Positions 12,134 through 13,964 of a stretch of 13,964 bases of DNA are shown here, one piece after another. Below the pieces are notes generated by a model, which was given only the letters and a program-made list of their open reading frames with translations, had not been told where the DNA came from and made no database searches. Position numbers and translations under genes: made by a program. The number at the start of each line of letters is the position of its first letter. Positions within the stretch are counted from its first letter, which is position 1. The stretch comes from Deltaproteobacteria bacterium RBG_13_61_14. GTDB lineage: Bacteria > RBG-13-61-14. The DNA is taken from assembly GCA_001797815.1 (NCBI GenBank), contig MGQK01000075.1, positions 17,310 to 31,273 on the forward strand. The letters are read 5' to 3'.

Positions 12134-13441
12134 ATGAAGACAATCGCTATCGGCTTACTGGGTTACGGCACCATCGGCCAGGGCGTGATCAAGCTCTTGC
12201 AGAAGAACGCCCGCCTGATCGAGGACCGGCTGGGGGCCAGGCTCGAGCTGGCCGGAGTGGCGGACCCGGACCTGACCCGGCCCCGCCAGGTCAAGGTGGC
12301 GAAGCGGCTCTTGACCCGTGACCCCTTTCGGCTGGTCCGGGACCCGAAAATCCCGCTGATCGTGGAGCTGGTCGGCGATTGGCCGGGCGTCAAGGAGCTG
12401 ATCCTGGCGGCGCTCCGGGCCAAGAAGTCGGTGGTGACCGCCAACAAGGCGCTGTTGGCCAAGCACGGGGCCGAGCTGTTCGCCGAGGCGGAAAAGCAGG
12501 GGGTGGACATTTACTACGAGGCCAGCGTGGCCGGGGGAGTGCCCATCATCCGGGTGCTGCGCGAGGGCCTGATCGCCAACCGCATCCAGGCGGTCTACGG
12601 CATCGTCAACGGCACCTGCAATTACCTGCTTACCGAGATGAGCCAGGGCCGCGGCGATTTCCAGACCATCCTCCAGCAAGCCCAGGCCAAGGGCTATGCC
12701 GAGGCGAACCCGGCGTCGGACGTGGAGGGCCACGACGCCTCGCACAAGCTTGCCCTCTTGATCCGCCTGGGCTTCGGCGTGCCCATCCGTTTGAGCCAGA
12801 TTTACCGGGAGGGCATCACCGCGCTCGCGCCCGCGGACTTCGAGGCCGCGGCCGAGTTCGGCTTTGCCATCAAGCTCCTGGCCATTGCCAAGCTCAAGGA
12901 CGGCCGGGTGGAGGCGCGGGTGCATCCGACCCTGATCCCGGCCGGCTCGCTGCTCGCCGACGTCGGCGGGGTGTTCAACGCGGTTTACGTGGTCGGCGAT
13001 TTCGTGGGCCCGACCCTTTACTACGGCCGGGGCGCGGGCATGGACCCGACCGCCTCCGCCGTGGTCTCGGACCTGATGGAGCTGGCCCGCAACTACTTGC
13101 GGGGCGAGCCGGGCCGGCGCCTGCCCTCGGGCTCGTTCCAGGACTCGCGGCCGCAAAAGCTCCGGGTGATGCCCCAGCCCGAGGTCTTGACCCAGTATTA
13201 TTTGCGGATGCAGGTGCGGGACCAGCCGGGCGTGCTCTCGAAGATCTCCGGCCAGTTGGCCAAGGAGAACATCAGCATTTCCGCCGTGGTCCAGCGCGGC
13301 CGGGGCGGCAAGACGGCGCCGATCGTGATGCTGACCCACACCGCTTCCGAGGCGGCGATGGAGAAGGCGCTGAAGCGGCTGAACCGGCTCGCGGTGGTGC
13401 AGAAGCCGATCCAGCGCATCCGAATCGAGACGGCATTGTAA
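12134..13441 (+). CDS. hom: homoserine dehydrogenase with ACT domain, 435 aa
   Basis: Reduces aspartate semialdehyde to homoserine with NAD(P)H, the branch point to threonine and methionine. The Rossmann motif GYGTIG is at 10-15. The catalytic region has Lys105 (TANKALLAK), the substrate loop EASVAGGVPII (129-139), GIVNGTCNYLL (156-166), Asp201 and Lys205 (DASHKLALL). Residues about 352-430 form an ACT domain (YYLRMQVRDQPGVLSKISGQ), usually the site of threonine feedback inhibition. Length and order match typical monofunctional bacterial enzymes. No Shine-Dalgarno sequence precedes the ATG at 12134; the heptamer hairpin lies directly upstream. The next gene is threonine synthase, so the threonine pathway is clustered here. 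Confidence 0.95.
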   Translation: MKTIAIGLLGYGTIGQGVIKLLQKNARLIEDRLGARLELAGVADPDLTRPRQVKVAKRLLTRDPFRLVRDPKIPLIVELVGDWPGVKELILAALRAKKSVVTANKALLAKHGAELFAEAEKQGVDIYYEASVAGGVPIIRVLREGLIANRIQAVYGIVNGTCNYLLTEMSQGRGDFQTILQQAQAKGYAEANPASDVEGHDASHKLALLIRLGFGVPIRLSQIYREGITALAPADFEAAAEFGFAIKLLAIAKLKDGRVEARVHPTLIPAGSLLADVGGVFNAVYVVGDFVGPTLYYGRGAGMDPTASAVVSDLMELARNYLRGEPGRRLPSGSFQDSRPQKLRVMPQPEVLTQYYLRMQVRDQPGVLSKISGQLAKENISISAVVQRGRGGKTAPIVMLTHTASEAAMEKALKRLNRLAVVQKPIQRIRIETAL

Positions 13442-13498
13442 GAGAAGAAGAGGATCCGCAGAGAGACTCCGCCGAAGCGCTACGTCCTCCGCGAAGGC

Positions 13499-13521
13499 GG
13501 ATTACGCAGATTTCGCAGATT
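13499..13521 (+). repeat. CGCAGATT-containing interspersed repeat
   Basis: Two CGCAGATT octamers lie 9 bases apart (start to start) after a GGATTA start. This resembles a short interspersed sequence I remember from many metagenome-derived genomes. It lies in the hom-thrC gap. A GC-rich hairpin (CCGCGAC/GTCGCGG, 13540-13560) follows, without a T-tract. Confidence 0.45.
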
Positions 13522-13575
13522 GAAGAAAAAAAGCTGTGGCCGCGACTGGGGCGGTCGCGGGTGAAGGAATCTCAC

Positions 13576-13614
13576 ATGGTTGAAGATAGGAAAGCATTTC
13601 GAGGCAGGATTTGA
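13576..13614 (+). CDS. possible 12-codon leader ORF before thrC
   Basis: ATG at 13576 follows AAGGA at a good distance and encodes [12 protein letters not shown]. It contains no run of threonine or isoleucine codons, so classical attenuation is not supported. It may be chance. Confidence 0.2.
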   Translation: MVEDRKAFRGRI

Positions 13615-13651
13615 GCTTTTGGGAAGCCGATCAACCCCAAAGGAATCAGAG

Positions 13652-13964
13652 ATGAGTTATCGGGGCGTGGTGGACCGCTACTGGGACTTGCTGCCGCTGA
13701 AAAAGCGGGAGTGCATCGTCACCCTGCTCGAGGGCGACACCCCTTTGATCCCGTCCCGCCGGCTGGCGGAGAAGGTCTGCCCCGGGGTGGAGTTGTTCTT
13801 CAAGTTCGAGGGTCTGAACCCGACCGGCTCGTTCAAGGACCGGGGCATGACCGTGGCGGTGAGCAAGGCGCTTGAAGACGGGAGCCAGGCGGTGATCTGT
13901 GCCAGCACCGGCAACACCTCGGCCTCGGCCGCGGCCTATGCGGCCCGGGCCGGCTTGAAGGCTT
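13652..13964 (+). CDS. thrC: threonine synthase, N-terminal part (runs off window)
   Basis: PLP enzyme (fold type II) that converts O-phosphohomoserine to threonine. The first 104 residues are visible: [19 protein letters not shown], then [17 protein letters not shown] with the PLP Lys62, then the phosphate-binding [19 protein letters not shown] (83-101). Early residues are as expected for the family. The ATG at 13652 follows AAAGGA at good spacing. It lies downstream of hom on the same strand, separated by about 210 bp that hold a repeat and a hairpin, so it may have its own regulation. The C-terminus lies beyond the window. Confidence 0.95.
   Translation, partial: MSYRGVVDRYWDLLPLKKRECIVTLLEGDTPLIPSRRLAEKVCPGVELFFKFEGLNPTGSFKDRGMTVAVSKALEDGSQAVICASTGNTSASAAAYAARAGLKA

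Noticed and set aside
13540-13560. Terminator between hom and thrC
   Set aside because: The stem is GC-rich but no T-tract follows it on either strand.

Overview
The window reads as a fragment of a GC-rich genome from an uncultured bacterium. Supporting signs are sigma70-type promoters, bacterial LipA, threonine-pathway enzymes, tRNAs with encoded CCA ends, and short palindromic or microsatellite-like repeats of the kind common in metagenome-derived genomes. I cannot assign a phylum from sequence alone. The gene order aminotransferase - hom - thrC recalls Desulfobacterota and related lineages, but this is a weak hint from memory.

Positions 1-1056 hold no gene I can defend, apart from a possible partial gene at the left edge. 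They are rich in inverted repeats, including a perfect 24-nt palindrome at 740-763. Positions 1057-4285 are a tightly packed minus-strand train of small unknown genes, often overlapping by 4 nt at ATGA or TTGA junctions. The train begins with a tyrosine recombinase gene lying next to tRNA-Glu and three tRNA T-arm-like repeats. This looks like an integrated element. It appears partly decayed: the recombinase seems to have lost its catalytic tyrosine, and several small genes carry in-frame stops or frame breaks.

Positions 4430-6514 are a housekeeping stretch: tRNA-Glu, a basic histone-like protein with an AT-hook-like linker and a CCCH zinc motif, a small cupin, a PilO/PilN-like exported protein, tRNA-Asp and tRNA-Val. 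Several promoters and terminators can be seen here.

Positions 6611-9814 (minus) encode the most interesting protein, 1067 residues. An endonuclease Q-type PHP nuclease is fused to a UvrD/Rep-type helicase, and the protein ends in QLDLF, a canonical bacterial sliding-clamp-binding pentapeptide. It could combine lesion recognition and nicking, unwinding and clamp recruitment in one polypeptide. It is divergent from lipA (9926-10867), which is followed by an overlapping PLP aminotransferase, homoserine dehydrogenase with an ACT domain, and the start of threonine synthase, forming a likely amino-acid biosynthesis cluster.

Three genes (the PilO/PilN-like gene, the EndoQ-helicase gene and lipA) have good -35/-10 promoters placed so that transcription should begin at or within a few bases of the ATG, so leaderless mRNAs may be common in this organism.
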